Assembly (NCBI GenBank): GCA_965602635.1
Contig: CBFCZU010000047.1
Location: forward strand, 1-20,508
Source of the DNA: CBFCZU01 sp965602635
Lineage (GTDB): Bacteria; Planctomycetota; Phycisphaerae; SM23-33
Reading direction: 5' to 3'
Length of the DNA stretch: 20,508 bases
Positions 1-6,559 of this stretch are shown piece after piece. The notes under the pieces were generated by a model that saw nothing but the letters and a program-made list of their open reading frames with translations, had not been told where the DNA came from and made no database searches. The position numbers were made by a program, and so were the translations under genes. The stretch's first letter is position 1. Every line of letters begins with the position of its first letter.

Positions 1-57
1 GATCGCGGAGCACGCAGAGACAAGCGTATTCAGAACTGCCTCTGGCCGGCGGCCGCG

Positions 58-570
58 TCACTCGTACTTGTCGTAGCAGACGATCTCGTCCAGCGCCTTG
101 CGGTCCTTGGCTCGCGGCTTGTCGGCCGGATAGCCCAGCGGCATCACCTCGATCACCTTGGCGCCCGCGGGCACGCCCACGACCTCGCTCACCTGGTCCT
201 GATGGAACGCGCCGATCCAGCAGGTGCCGAGCCCCTCGGCGACTGCCGCCAGGGCGATGTGCTCCAGGGCGATGGACACGTCCACCGGGTCGCCGGGCAC
301 GTCGCAGCTCATCGTCCTGTCGGCCTTCGTGCCCACGCCGACGATCACCACCGGCGCCGTGCCGATGAACGTCTGGTCGTTGCAGGCCGCCGCGAGCTTG
401 CTCCGCAGCGCCGCGTCGCGGACGACGACGAACTTCCACGGCTGGCGGTTCGAGCCCGACGGCGCCAGCCGCGCTGCATCGAGGACCCGCTCGAGCTTGT
501 CCTGCTCCACCGGCTTGTCCTTGTACGTCCGCACGCTGTAACGGGACTCGATGGCCTCGTAGAGTTCCAT
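58..570 (-). CDS. Nitroreductase family FMN oxidoreductase
   Basis: This is a 170-residue protein of the FMN-dependent nitroreductase family. These enzymes use NAD(P)H to reduce nitro compounds, quinones or related acceptors in the cytoplasm. The N-terminal SRYSVRTYKDKPV segment (residues 9-21) is the usual FMN-phosphate-binding region, and RLAPSGSNRQPWKF (34-47) is the second family signature. GLGTCWIGAF followed by VMPLGYPADKPRAK matches the C-terminal flavin-contact region. The length is normal for the short single-domain form. The ATG at 570 is preceded by a strong ribosome site, GAGGAGG (579-585 on this strand), eight bases away. The gene diverges from the sigma-factor operon. The family is clear, but the substrate cannot be read from the sequence. 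Confidence 0.93.
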   Translation of the reverse strand: MELYEAIESRYSVRTYKDKPVEQDKLERVLDAARLAPSGSNRQPWKFVVVRDAALRSKLAAACNDQTFIGTAPVVIVGVGTKADRTMSCDVPGDPVDVSIALEHIALAAVAEGLGTCWIGAFHQDQVSEVVGVPAGAKVIEVMPLGYPADKPRAKDRKALDEIVCYDKYE

Positions 571-624
571 TCTCGGCGCCTCCTCATGGATGCTGTCCGC
601 GAGTTGTCAGTGATGGACCTTCGC

Positions 625-647
625 CCGCCGCCGCGCTGCGGCGGCGG
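625..647. promoter_or_regulatory. Perfect 10-bp GC hairpin in the divergent intergenic region
   Basis: CCGCCGCCGC (625-634) and GCGGCGGCGG (638-647) form a perfect 10-bp stem with a GCT loop. It sits between the nitroreductase and sigma-factor genes, so it could be part of the nitroreductase 5' leader or a protein-binding site. No T-run follows on either strand, so it is not a standard terminator. A GC-rich trinucleotide tract could also give such symmetry by chance. Confidence 0.3.
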
Positions 648-661
648 AGAACGGGGACTCT

Positions 662-708
662 ACCGGCCGGGCCCCGGCCCGTCAAGCCCGCCCTGACGCC
701 CGGCCGGT
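662..708. promoter_or_regulatory. 11-bp perfect inverted repeat upstream of the sigma operon
   Basis: ACCGGCCGGGC (662-672) is matched exactly by GCCCGGCCGGT (698-708), with 25 bases between. The right arm lies inside the spacer of the proposed sigma-operon promoter (-35 693-698, -10 716-721). A dimeric regulator bound here could therefore block RNA polymerase. The symmetry is seen directly; the operator role is inference. Confidence 0.35.
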
Positions 709-721
709 CCGTCGATAAAAT
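693..721 (+). promoter_or_regulatory. Candidate sigma-70 type promoter for the sigma-factor operon
   Basis: CTGACG (693-698) matches TTGACA at 4 of 6 positions and TAAAAT (716-721) matches TATAAT at 5 of 6, separated by 17 bases. Transcription would start near 728, at or next to the ATG at 729. No obvious ECF-type element of the GGAACC/GTC kind was seen here. This is a sequence match only. Confidence 0.35.
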
Positions 722-728
722 GTGCGGC

Positions 729-773
729 ATGGGTAAACCATTCCCGCCGGTACCTCAATTACGGGTGGAGTGA
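729..773 (+). CDS. Possible 14-codon leader ORF ahead of the sigma factor
   Basis: An ATG at 729 opens a 14-residue frame (MGKPFPPVPQLRVE) whose TGA (771-773) overlaps the sigma-factor ATG (773-775) as TGATG. The sigma ATG has its only purine-rich stretch (GGTGGAG, 764-770) just two bases upstream, too close for normal ribosome placement. Re-initiation from this short frame would solve that problem. The proposed transcription start near 728 would make the short frame leaderless. Coding is unproven, because a 14-codon frame in GC-rich DNA is common by chance. Confidence 0.25.
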   Translation: MGKPFPPVPQLRVE

Positions 774-1303
774 TGACGGTTGAGCGGAGTCTGGCCGACG
801 CCTTGATGGCCCGCGCCGCGTCCGGCGATCGGGAGGCGTTCGCCCGTCTGGCTGAGTTGGCCGCCCCGGCGGTGTACCGCTTCTGCCTGGCGCACCTGCC
901 GCCGCCGCTGCGGGAATCGGCCGAGGACGCCCGCCAGGAATGCCTCCTTCGGGCATGGCGGAGGCGGCGAAGGTTCCGCCCCGGCGGCAGCGCGATGGCC
1001 TGGCTGCTCGGCATCGCGATGAACGTGGTGCGGGAGCGGCGGCGCAAGCACCGGCCGGGCGGGAGCCTCCAGGACACGCCGGCGGCCGCCGAGCGGGAAG
1101 GCCCGGACGAGCGGCTCGGGCAACTGCCCGAGGCGCTCGAGAAGCTGCCCGCCCGCCAGAGAGAGGCGCTCATCTGCCGCTTCCTCCAGGGCATGAGCGT
1201 CGCCGAGACCGCCCGGGCGATGGGATGTGCTGAAGGCACGGTCAAGGCGACGGTCTTCAAGGCCGTCGCGAACCTGCGCGAAAGGATGAGCCGCGAGCGA
1301 TGA
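773..1303 (+). CDS. ECF-type RNA polymerase sigma-70 factor
   Basis: This is a 176-residue sigma factor with only regions 2 and 4, the layout of extracytoplasmic-function sigma factors. Region 2 spans about residues 16-90 and includes SAEDARQECLLRAWRRRRRF, in which the DARQE segment corresponds to the core-binding and -10 recognition helix. Region 4 spans about residues 118-172: LPARQREALICRFLQGMSV then ETARAMGCAEGTVKATVFKA, the helix-turn-helix for the -35 element. An in-frame GTG sits immediately upstream at 770, but ATG 773 is preferred. The stop overlaps the next gene's start by ATGA, the usual arrangement for a sigma factor and its membrane partner. It probably directs envelope-related or stress genes; its targets are unknown. 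Confidence 0.93.
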   Translation: MTVERSLADALMARAASGDREAFARLAELAAPAVYRFCLAHLPPPLRESAEDARQECLLRAWRRRRRFRPGGSAMAWLLGIAMNVVRERRRKHRPGGSLQDTPAAAEREGPDERLGQLPEALEKLPARQREALICRFLQGMSVAETARAMGCAEGTVKATVFKAVANLRERMSRER

Positions 1304-1926
1304 ACGACATCGACGAGAGACGGTTCGAAGAGGAACTGGCCGAGGCCCTGGCCGCCGAGAGCCCCGCGGAGGTCCTCGACGCCCTGGCCCTTCAGTACGG
1401 CGACGAGCCGGAGCGGTCGCGGCGGGTCGCCGAGGCGCGGCGGCTCGTGGGCGAGCTGTCGGCACTGGGCGAGCGGCTTGAGGCCGCCGATGTCCCGCCG
1501 CTGGGCGAGCTGGATCTGCCTCCCGGCCGGGGCGCGTGGTGGCGGTGGGCTATCCCTGCGGCGACGGCCGCTGCCGCCGCTGCCGTCGTGATTGCGCTAT
1601 GTCTCCCCGGCCCGGCGCCCACGCAGCCGCCCCGGCCACTGGTCGCAGCCAGCCAGCCGGACGAGCGCCCGTTGGTCTGGCAGGTGCCGGAGCTGACGCC
1701 GGTGTCGCTGGTCGAGGATTTCAGCACGCCCGAGATAACGCTTCCCTCGATGTCGTCGCTGGGCGTCGTGTGGCAGATTCCACCTGTATCAGTAGGCGAG
1801 AATTTGGAAAGGAGAGTCAAAGATGAAACGCAGGAGACTGATGACGGTACTGACGGTAGTGGCAGTGGCCGCGGTGATGATCGGCTACGCCTTCGCCCAG
1901 CCGCCGGCGAATACGAGCCCGCGTGA
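1300..1926 (+). CDS. Single-pass membrane protein, putative anti-sigma factor
   Basis: This is a 208-residue protein with an acidic N-terminal cytoplasmic part (residues 1-78, charged helices). One transmembrane segment follows at about 81-105 (WWRWAIPAATAAAAAAVVIA), then a proline-rich outer part. Its start overlaps the sigma-factor stop by four bases (ATGA). Position and topology suggest it holds the sigma factor at the membrane. No zinc-binding HxxxCxxC motif is present, so the anti-sigma role is inference from context. The outer part contains two related segments, VWQVPELTPVSL (about 126-137) and VVWQIPPVSV (about 155-164). The last 104 bases overlap the next gene in another frame, and the residues they encode are low-complexity and charged. 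A TAG in the neighbouring frame at 1793-1795 would end the protein cleanly if a one-base frameshift lies upstream of it, so the true C-terminus is uncertain. Confidence 0.7.
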   Translation: MNDIDERRFEEELAEALAAESPAEVLDALALQYGDEPERSRRVAEARRLVGELSALGERLEAADVPPLGELDLPPGRGAWWRWAIPAATAAAAAAVVIALCLPGPAPTQPPRPLVAASQPDERPLVWQVPELTPVSLVEDFSTPEITLPSMSSLGVVWQIPPVSVGENLERRVKDETQETDDGTDGSGSGRGDDRLRLRPAAGEYEPA

Positions 1927-2377
1927 GGGGCGCACTCGTTCCCGCGCGACGACGGCGCCGTCCGGACTGCCCCCTGGTGCCGGGGGGTTTGCGCGCAGGG
2001 GCATGAGGCCGGGGGCGATGAGCATGGGTGGAATGTCCTCGGGGCGCTATAGCGCCCGGCCGATGGGCCCGGAGGAATTTGGGCGGATGGCCTCCAACCT
2101 GGGCCTGATCGAGCGGATGCAGCGCCTCTGCTTCGACCCCGCGGCGGCGGGCTTGGTCGCCGCCGGCGGGCTCAGGGATGACGTCCGGCGGAAGGCCGCA
2201 GACGTGGCCAAGGACCTGGAGGCCCAACTGGCCAAGACCAAGACTCTGGGCCTGCGTAACGCCATCCGACTGACGCTGAGGGAGATTTACAAGAGGCAGG
2301 ACGACGACGAGAAGGTCCTGGAGCACCTGCGGGCCATGCTGGCGGAGAACGACGCCGCCCTCCAGAAGAAGAAGTGA
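1823..2377 (+). CDS. Secreted helical protein of unknown function in sigma operon
   Basis: This is a 184-residue protein that starts with a clear Sec signal peptide: MKRRR, then the hydrophobic LMTVLTVVAVAAVMIGYAFA, with likely cleavage after AFA-Q at about residue 26. The mature protein begins with a flexible Pro/Thr/Arg region and a Gly/Met-rich stretch (RRGMRPGAMSMGGMSSGR, about 52-69). It ends in about 100 residues of charged helices suited to coiled-coil packing. A good ribosome site (AGGAGAG, 1810-1816) precedes ATG 1823. As third gene of the sigma operon it could be a periplasmic sensor or an effector under the sigma factor. The general shape resembles small helical periplasmic stress proteins, but no family signature was recognised. 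Confidence 0.8.
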   Translation: MKRRRLMTVLTVVAVAAVMIGYAFAQPPANTSPREGRTRSRATTAPSGLPPGAGGFARRGMRPGAMSMGGMSSGRYSARPMGPEEFGRMASNLGLIERMQRLCFDPAAAGLVAAGGLRDDVRRKAADVAKDLEAQLAKTKTLGLRNAIRLTLREIYKRQDDDEKVLEHLRAMLAENDAALQKKK

Positions 2378-2406
2378 CAGGCCGGGCACGTCGCCCGAGA
2401 TCGATC

Positions 2407-2437
2407 AGGCGCGGCCCGCACACCGGCGGCCGCGCTT
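2407..2437 (+). terminator. Candidate hairpin terminator after the sigma operon
   Basis: GCGCGGCC (2409-2416) pairs with GGCCGCGC (2428-2435). The pairing extends one wobble and one A-T pair outward, giving a 10-bp stem with an 11-base loop about 30 bases after the stop at 2377. No T-tract follows, so it is at best a weak or factor-assisted terminator. Confidence 0.3.
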
Positions 2438-2455
2438 GCCTGCGCCGACTGCGCG

Positions 2456-2484
2456 TTGATAAGCGGAGCGTTTCTTGCGAGAAT
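2456..2484 (+). promoter_or_regulatory. Candidate promoter for the PP2C phosphatase gene
   Basis: TTGATA (2456-2461) matches the -35 consensus at 5 of 6 positions. GAGAAT (2479-2484) matches the -10 consensus at 4 of 6, after a 17-base spacer. Transcription would begin near 2491, about 40 bases before the ATG at 2530. This suggests the phosphatase is transcribed separately from the sigma operon. Confidence 0.35.
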
Positions 2485-2529
2485 TCCGGCTGATGGCCCG
2501 GGGAGCATTCTGACCGGGCGGCGGCAGCC

Positions 2530-4659
2530 ATGAAGATTCGCTGGAAATTGCTGATCCTGCTGCTGACGATCGCCCTCGTGCCGCTGATCGTGGTGGCCGT
2601 GCTCGACCGCCTCTCGACTCGCAGCCTGGGCGGGCACCTGGCCTCCGGGCGGCGCGAGATCCTCACCCGCTCCGCCCGCAGCCGCCTTCAGTACCTTGTT
2701 GACGAGTACGCCGAGGGCCTGGCCCGTGACAAGAAGGTGCTGGAGCTGGCCTTGCGGATGCAGGCCCGCGAGGTTGAGCAGGCGCTCGCCTCGGCCGCCC
2801 CGCCGTCGCCGCGGCTGTACTTCGCCGAGGACTACGACAAGGGCGAGGACCTGCCCGAGGGCATGGCGCCGTCGGAGAAGCATCTGAGGCAGGGCCCGGA
2901 CGGCAAGCCGGCGCCGATGCCCGTGACGTATCGCGAGCAGGCGTATCTGGTCTTTCCGGGGGTGGACCGGCGGGCCGTCGCCGACGACATGGCGCGTCTG
3001 GCGGCGATGCCGGCGGCGTATCGCTTCCTTCACGAGTCCAATCCCGCTCTGATGCACTGGCAGTACACGGCCTTGGAGTCGGGCTTCCACACGTCCTTCC
3101 CCGGCCACGGCGGCTACCCGGCCGGGTACGACTCGCGGAAGCGCCTGTGGTACGTCGAGGCGCGGAGGGACGGCGCCCTGGGCTGGCGTCGGCCACTGGT
3201 GGACGCCTCGACGCGGACGGTCATGCTGACGCTGTCGATGCCGGTGCGCCGCCCGGACGGGGCCTTCGCGGGCGTGACGGGCATCGACCTGCCGATCACC
3301 GGCATCTTCCGGGGGCTCAAGCTCCCCGAGCGCTGGGCCGGCGAGGCGGCGACGATGCTGGTCGTCCCCGCCGGGGCGGGTAGCGAGAGCGAAGGTAAGC
3401 TCCTCATCGTGGCCGAGAACGCGCCGCCCGAAAGCGGGCGGGATTGGGAGATCCCCGTCGAGCTGCCGCCGCTGGAGTCGGATGACCCCGAGCAGCTCCG
3501 CGCGCTGGCGGCCGACGCGATCGCCGGGCGGTCGGGGGTCCGCAAGATGCCCTACGGCGGGCGCGAGGCGCTCTGGGCACACGGCGCCGGCAGCAGGGAC
3601 CAGCCGTTCCCCGTCGTCATCGTGCCCCACGACATTGTCGTCGCCGAGGCAGTCGAGGCTGAGAGGCACGTCCTGGACATGATGTTCCGCAGCCTGGAGG
3701 TCGCCGGGGCCATCCTGCTCGGCGTGATCGTTGTGGTGGTGGTCGTGGCGCTGCGCAGTTCGCGGGCCGTCACCCGGCCGGTCACGCAGCTCAGGGAGGT
3801 AGCCGAGAGGCTCTCCGGCGGCGACTACGACACCCGCGTGCAGATCCGCACCGGCGACGAACTCCAGGAGCTTGGCGACATCGTCAACGACATGGGCCCG
3901 AAGCTGCGCGAGCGGGAGGAGATGAAGCGCTCGCTTGCGCTGGCGACGGAGATTCAGCAGCACCTGCTGCCGCACGACCCGCCGGCGCTGGCGAGCTTCG
4001 ACATCGCCGGGGCGAGCCACTACTGCGACGAGACCGGCGGCGACTACTACGACTTCATCGAGCTGACGGAACTGGGGGCGGACCGGCTCGGCATCGCCGT
4101 GGGCGACGTCACCGGCCACGGGATCGGGGCGGCGCTGCTGATGGCCTCGGCCCGGGGCGTGCTCCGCAGCCACGCCGCCCGCCACGGCGACCTGGGCGAG
4201 CTCTTCGCCGCGCTCAACGCCCACCTGGTCAGGGACACCGGCGAGGAGCGGTTCATGACGCTCTTCTACGGCCTGCTTGATGGTGCGAGCCGGTCGCTGT
4301 GCTGGACCTCCGCCGGGCACGACCCGCCTATGTGGCTGCGGGCCGCCAGCGGGCGGGTCGAGGAGCTCGCCACCACCGGCATCCCGCTGGGCATTCTGGA
4401 CGGATCGGCATACAGCCAGGAGGGGCCCGTCACGCTCGAAAGCGGCGACGTCGTGCTGATCGGCACCGACGGCATCTGGGAGGCCGCCAACCCCGACAAG
4501 GCGCTGTTCGGCAAGGACCGCCTCCGCGAGCTGCTTGCCGCCCGGGCGGGCGAGGCCGCCGCCGACATCCACGCCGCCGTCGTCCAGGCCGTCAGCGACT
4601 TCCGCCAGACCGCCCCCCAGGCCGACGACATAACACTCGTCGTCGTCAAGGCCCTGTAG
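2530..4659 (+). CDS. Membrane dCache-HAMP-PP2C (SpoIIE/RsbU-type) serine phosphatase
   Basis: This is a 709-residue membrane receptor phosphatase. Transmembrane segment 1 is at residues 6-26 and segment 2 at about 389-411. Between them lies an extracytoplasmic double-Cache sensor of about 360 residues, with SRKRLWYVEARRDG (W207, Y208) and the domain-closing GVTGIDLPI (D253). A HAMP linker (about 411-465) leads into the PP2C domain (about 470-708). Metal-binding acids are present: D500 and D504 in CDETGGDYYDF, D526 in VGDVTGHGIGAALL, D647 in IGTDGIWEA, and D699/D700 in ADDITLV. Enzymes of this class dephosphorylate anti-sigma-factor antagonists (STAS proteins) or similar targets in response to an outside ligand. 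No STAS or RsbW-type partner is in the window. The amino-acid-binding Cache signature looks incomplete, because an expected Tyr in the second half seems to be Leu. The ribosome site is weak. Confidence 0.92.
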   Translation: MKIRWKLLILLLTIALVPLIVVAVLDRLSTRSLGGHLASGRREILTRSARSRLQYLVDEYAEGLARDKKVLELALRMQAREVEQALASAAPPSPRLYFAEDYDKGEDLPEGMAPSEKHLRQGPDGKPAPMPVTYREQAYLVFPGVDRRAVADDMARLAAMPAAYRFLHESNPALMHWQYTALESGFHTSFPGHGGYPAGYDSRKRLWYVEARRDGALGWRRPLVDASTRTVMLTLSMPVRRPDGAFAGVTGIDLPITGIFRGLKLPERWAGEAATMLVVPAGAGSESEGKLLIVAENAPPESGRDWEIPVELPPLESDDPEQLRALAADAIAGRSGVRKMPYGGREALWAHGAGSRDQPFPVVIVPHDIVVAEAVEAERHVLDMMFRSLEVAGAILLGVIVVVVVVALRSSRAVTRPVTQLREVAERLSGGDYDTRVQIRTGDELQELGDIVNDMGPKLREREEMKRSLALATEIQQHLLPHDPPALASFDIAGASHYCDETGGDYYDFIELTELGADRLGIAVGDVTGHGIGAALLMASARGVLRSHAARHGDLGELFAALNAHLVRDTGEERFMTLFYGLLDGASRSLCWTSAGHDPPMWLRAASGRVEELATTGIPLGILDGSAYSQEGPVTLESGDVVLIGTDGIWEAANPDKALFGKDRLRELLAARAGEAAADIHAAVVQAVSDFRQTAPQADDITLVVVKAL

Positions 4660-4723
4660 GCTGGGGCCTCAGTGCGGCGTTGCCGGGCATTGCCACTTGG
4701 CCGGGGCGCCGGCTTTCGATAAT

Positions 4724-4753
4724 GTGGCATGCCGGCTTGAGACGATTTATACT
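4724..4753 (+). promoter_or_regulatory. Candidate promoter for the ATPase/Toprim-like cassette
   Basis: GTGGCA (4724-4729) matches the -35 consensus at 4 of 6 positions. TATACT (4748-4753) matches the -10 consensus at 5 of 6, with an 18-base spacer. Transcription would begin near 4760 and leave about 70 bases of leader before the ATG at 4829. This agrees with choosing 4829 rather than the earlier in-frame 4697 as the start. Confidence 0.35.
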
Positions 4754-4828
4754 GGTGAATGCAAACGGCGGGTTTTTCGTGCCCTCCGCGTGATGTCAGC
4801 CAGGCCTTCAGACTGGCAGGGCGCCGGG

Positions 4829-5827
4829 ATGATAGAATCCATACATTTCACGAACTTCAAGGCCCTGCGAGACAGTAAGGTCGAGCTGGGCCGCTTTACA
4901 CTGCTGGTAGGCCCCAACGGCAGCGGCAAGAGCACCGCCATGCAAGCTCTTGTGGCTGCACGGGAACCTGATAACTTCCCTCACGAGCGGATCGTGACAG
5001 CAGGAGTGACCGCTCCTCAACGGACGTCCGTCAGGATAGCGTGGGGTCCGCCCGACCATGATAGGGAATCAGAGACTTCGTGGGGCAGCGAAGGTGCGCA
5101 GGTAAAGGTCCACCGAGGTTCAGAGCCTTGGAAAAACGGCAAGAGTTTCCTGCAAGACAAGGCACGTCGCCTGACAATCTATTCCCTTCAGGCTCAGAGG
5201 ATAGCTGCTGCCGTGCCTCTTAAGAAGGACATGCAACTGGCCGAAGACGGATATGGCTTGCCCGGCGTTCTGGACCGTCTGCGAGATCAGCATCCGGAAA
5301 GGTTCGAGGCACTTAACGAAGAGCTGGCCCGCTGGATTCCCGAATTCGATTACGTCCTTTTCGAAGTTCCTGCTACGGGACAGCGTGCTATCGCCTTGCG
5401 GACGCGAGTTGGAGGCCACAGCATCGCGGCGGCGGACCTTTCGCAAGGCACGCTTTTCGCCCTGGCCATCCTGACCTTGGCTTACCTTCCAGACCCGGCG
5501 CCGATGATCTGCCTGGAAGAACCCGATCACGGGATGCACCCGCGCCTGCTGCGCGATGTGCGCGATGCGATCTACCGACTGGCCTACCCGGAGAACTTCG
5601 GGGAAAAGCGCGATCCTGTCCAGGTGATCGCGACCACGCATTCGCCTTACATGCTGGACCTGTTCAGAGATCATCCCGAGGAGATCGTGATCGCTCAGAA
5701 GACCGAGGACAATGTCGTCTTCGAGCGGCTTTCAGATCGCGCGGATCTGGACGAGATCCTGCACGACACGCACCTGGGCGATGCCTGGTACAGCGGGATA
5801 TTGGGGGGAGTCCCAGCCGAGCGATGA
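4829..5827 (+). CDS. AAA_21/OLD-type ABC-like ATPase, putative defence protein
   Basis: This is a 332-residue cytoplasmic ATPase with the ABC/SMC-like fold used by OLD and related anti-phage ATPases. It opens with MIESIHFTNFKALRDSKVEL, the usual beta-hairpin of the family. Walker A GPNGSGKST follows at 28-36 (K34). The signature-like LSQGT is at 204-208 and Walker B MICLEEPDHGMHP at 226-238 (E230, E231). The switch histidine is in ATTHSPYMLDLF (H271). The insert between Walker A and the signature is short, with no Toprim fused in this chain. The ATG at 4829 is chosen because the conserved fold starts there; the 44 residues upstream in frame are not family-like. The stop overlaps the next gene by ATGA. 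GC is clearly lower than in neighbours (30 of 60 at 5101-5160 against 47 of 60 at 4081-4140), which suggests acquisition. The defence role is inference. Confidence 0.9.
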   Translation: MIESIHFTNFKALRDSKVELGRFTLLVGPNGSGKSTAMQALVAAREPDNFPHERIVTAGVTAPQRTSVRIAWGPPDHDRESETSWGSEGAQVKVHRGSEPWKNGKSFLQDKARRLTIYSLQAQRIAAAVPLKKDMQLAEDGYGLPGVLDRLRDQHPERFEALNEELARWIPEFDYVLFEVPATGQRAIALRTRVGGHSIAAADLSQGTLFALAILTLAYLPDPAPMICLEEPDHGMHPRLLRDVRDAIYRLAYPENFGEKRDPVQVIATTHSPYMLDLFRDHPEEIVIAQKTEDNVVFERLSDRADLDEILHDTHLGDAWYSGILGGVPAER

Positions 5828-6453
5828 AGGTCGCGTATGTCAGCGAATGGCGCCCCGACGAGGCTGTGGCCCGAATCCTCGTTGAAGCGATCCTGGGCGA
5901 GCCAACCGAGCCGATTGCGCCTCCCATCCGCACTCGCGGCTGGCCTTCTGTTCGCAATCTCCTGCCCGCCGTCCTGAAGCACGTTTACTATGGCACGGAC
6001 GCCGATGCCTTGGTCGTGCTTGTCGATTCCAACAGGTCACCCGTTTACACCGATAAGGACCGAGAAGGGCTCGAAACAAAGGAGGAATGCCGGCTGGTCC
6101 AGTTGCAGAAAGCGCTCGCCGAGACCCAGGCTCAGCTGCCTCAGTTGCCAACCAGAGCACGGATCAAGACGGCCGTCGGGCTAGCCGTGCCGGCCATAGA
6201 GGCTTGGTTGCTATGCGGCGTTGACCGGAACGTTTCCGAAGGCGCATGGGTGCGGGCGCTGCGGGAAGGACGCGTGCCTTACACGAAGAACGAGCTGAAG
6301 GTACGCGTCTATGGTAGCGACAGGGCCGGCGAAGTCCTGAAGACCGAGCGATCAATCGCAGAAGCTCGCCGACTGGCACAAGACATCGCCTTGCTGGAGA
6401 GCAAGTTCCCCATCGGCTTTGGCGCTCTTGCGGGGGACGTCCGAGCCTGGTAG
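5824..6453 (+). CDS. Toprim/DUF4276-like protein paired with the ATPase
   Basis: This is a 209-residue protein translated from an ATG that overlaps the ATPase stop (ATGA). I read a Toprim-like layout in it. An acidic N-terminal motif MKVAYVSEWRPDEAV (E8, E13) takes the place of the usual EGxxE. A strand-end acidic motif is in DALVVLVDSNRSP (D61, D68). Then comes VPAIEAWLLCG (E126, W128), which resembles the ExW segment of DUF4276-type proteins. Such small proteins accompany AAA ATPases in several anti-phage pairs and are thought to be nucleases. The usual DxD is DSN here, so catalysis may differ or the family assignment may be off. Base composition matches the ATPase gene and not the flanks, which supports the two as one acquired cassette. 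Family confidence is moderate; that it is a real gene is near certain. Confidence 0.7.
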   Translation: MKVAYVSEWRPDEAVARILVEAILGEPTEPIAPPIRTRGWPSVRNLLPAVLKHVYYGTDADALVVLVDSNRSPVYTDKDREGLETKEECRLVQLQKALAETQAQLPQLPTRARIKTAVGLAVPAIEAWLLCGVDRNVSEGAWVRALREGRVPYTKNELKVRVYGSDRAGEVLKTERSIAEARRLAQDIALLESKFPIGFGALAGDVRAW

Positions 6454-6459
6454 TTCCTG

Positions 6460-6480
6460 CCGGGGCGACGTCCGGGGCGA
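6460..6480 (+). repeat. Short tandem repeat CCGGGGCGA x2
   Basis: CCGGGGCGA occurs at 6460-6468 and again at 6472-6480, a 12-base period, just after the Toprim-like gene's stop. It marks the point where GC rises again. It is too short to call an attachment site. Confidence 0.3.
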
Positions 6481-6497
6481 ATCCCTAACCTGGCATC

Positions 6498-6525
6498 TTT
6501 ACCTTTCCGAAGAGCCGGCTATCCT
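6498..6525 (+). promoter_or_regulatory. Weak candidate promoter for the 815-residue protein gene
   Basis: TTTACC (6498-6503) and TATCCT (6520-6525) each match consensus at 4 of 6 positions, with a 16-base spacer, and sit 35 bases before the gene's ATG. If real, the large gene is transcribed independently of the ATPase cassette. Confidence 0.2.
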
Positions 6526-6559
6526 ATTGGGCCTTGACTGACGGGAGGAAGGAGTAGTC

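Noticed and set aside
1..57. Window start before the nitroreductase stop
   Set aside because: No gene end, strong hairpin or repeat could be supported in these 57 bases.
2287..4572. Very long open frame on the minus strand opposite the PP2C phosphatase
   Set aside because: Its translation is Arg/His/Gly/Pro-rich with no family motifs, while the plus strand encodes all PP2C and Cache motifs. Long antisense frames are expected in GC-rich DNA.
4699..4720. GCCGG/CCGGC hairpin after the phosphatase as a terminator
   Set aside because: The stem is only 5 bp and just three T residues follow; this is weak in GC-rich sequence.
4697..4828. Earlier in-frame start for the ATPase
   Set aside because: The extra 44 residues lack family features and include the candidate promoter; the ATPase fold begins exactly at 4829.
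6436..6474. Repeated GACGTCCG words around the end of the Toprim-like gene as a possible attachment site
   Set aside because: The copies are only eight bases long, one lies inside the coding region, and no matching copy was noticed at the other cassette edge.
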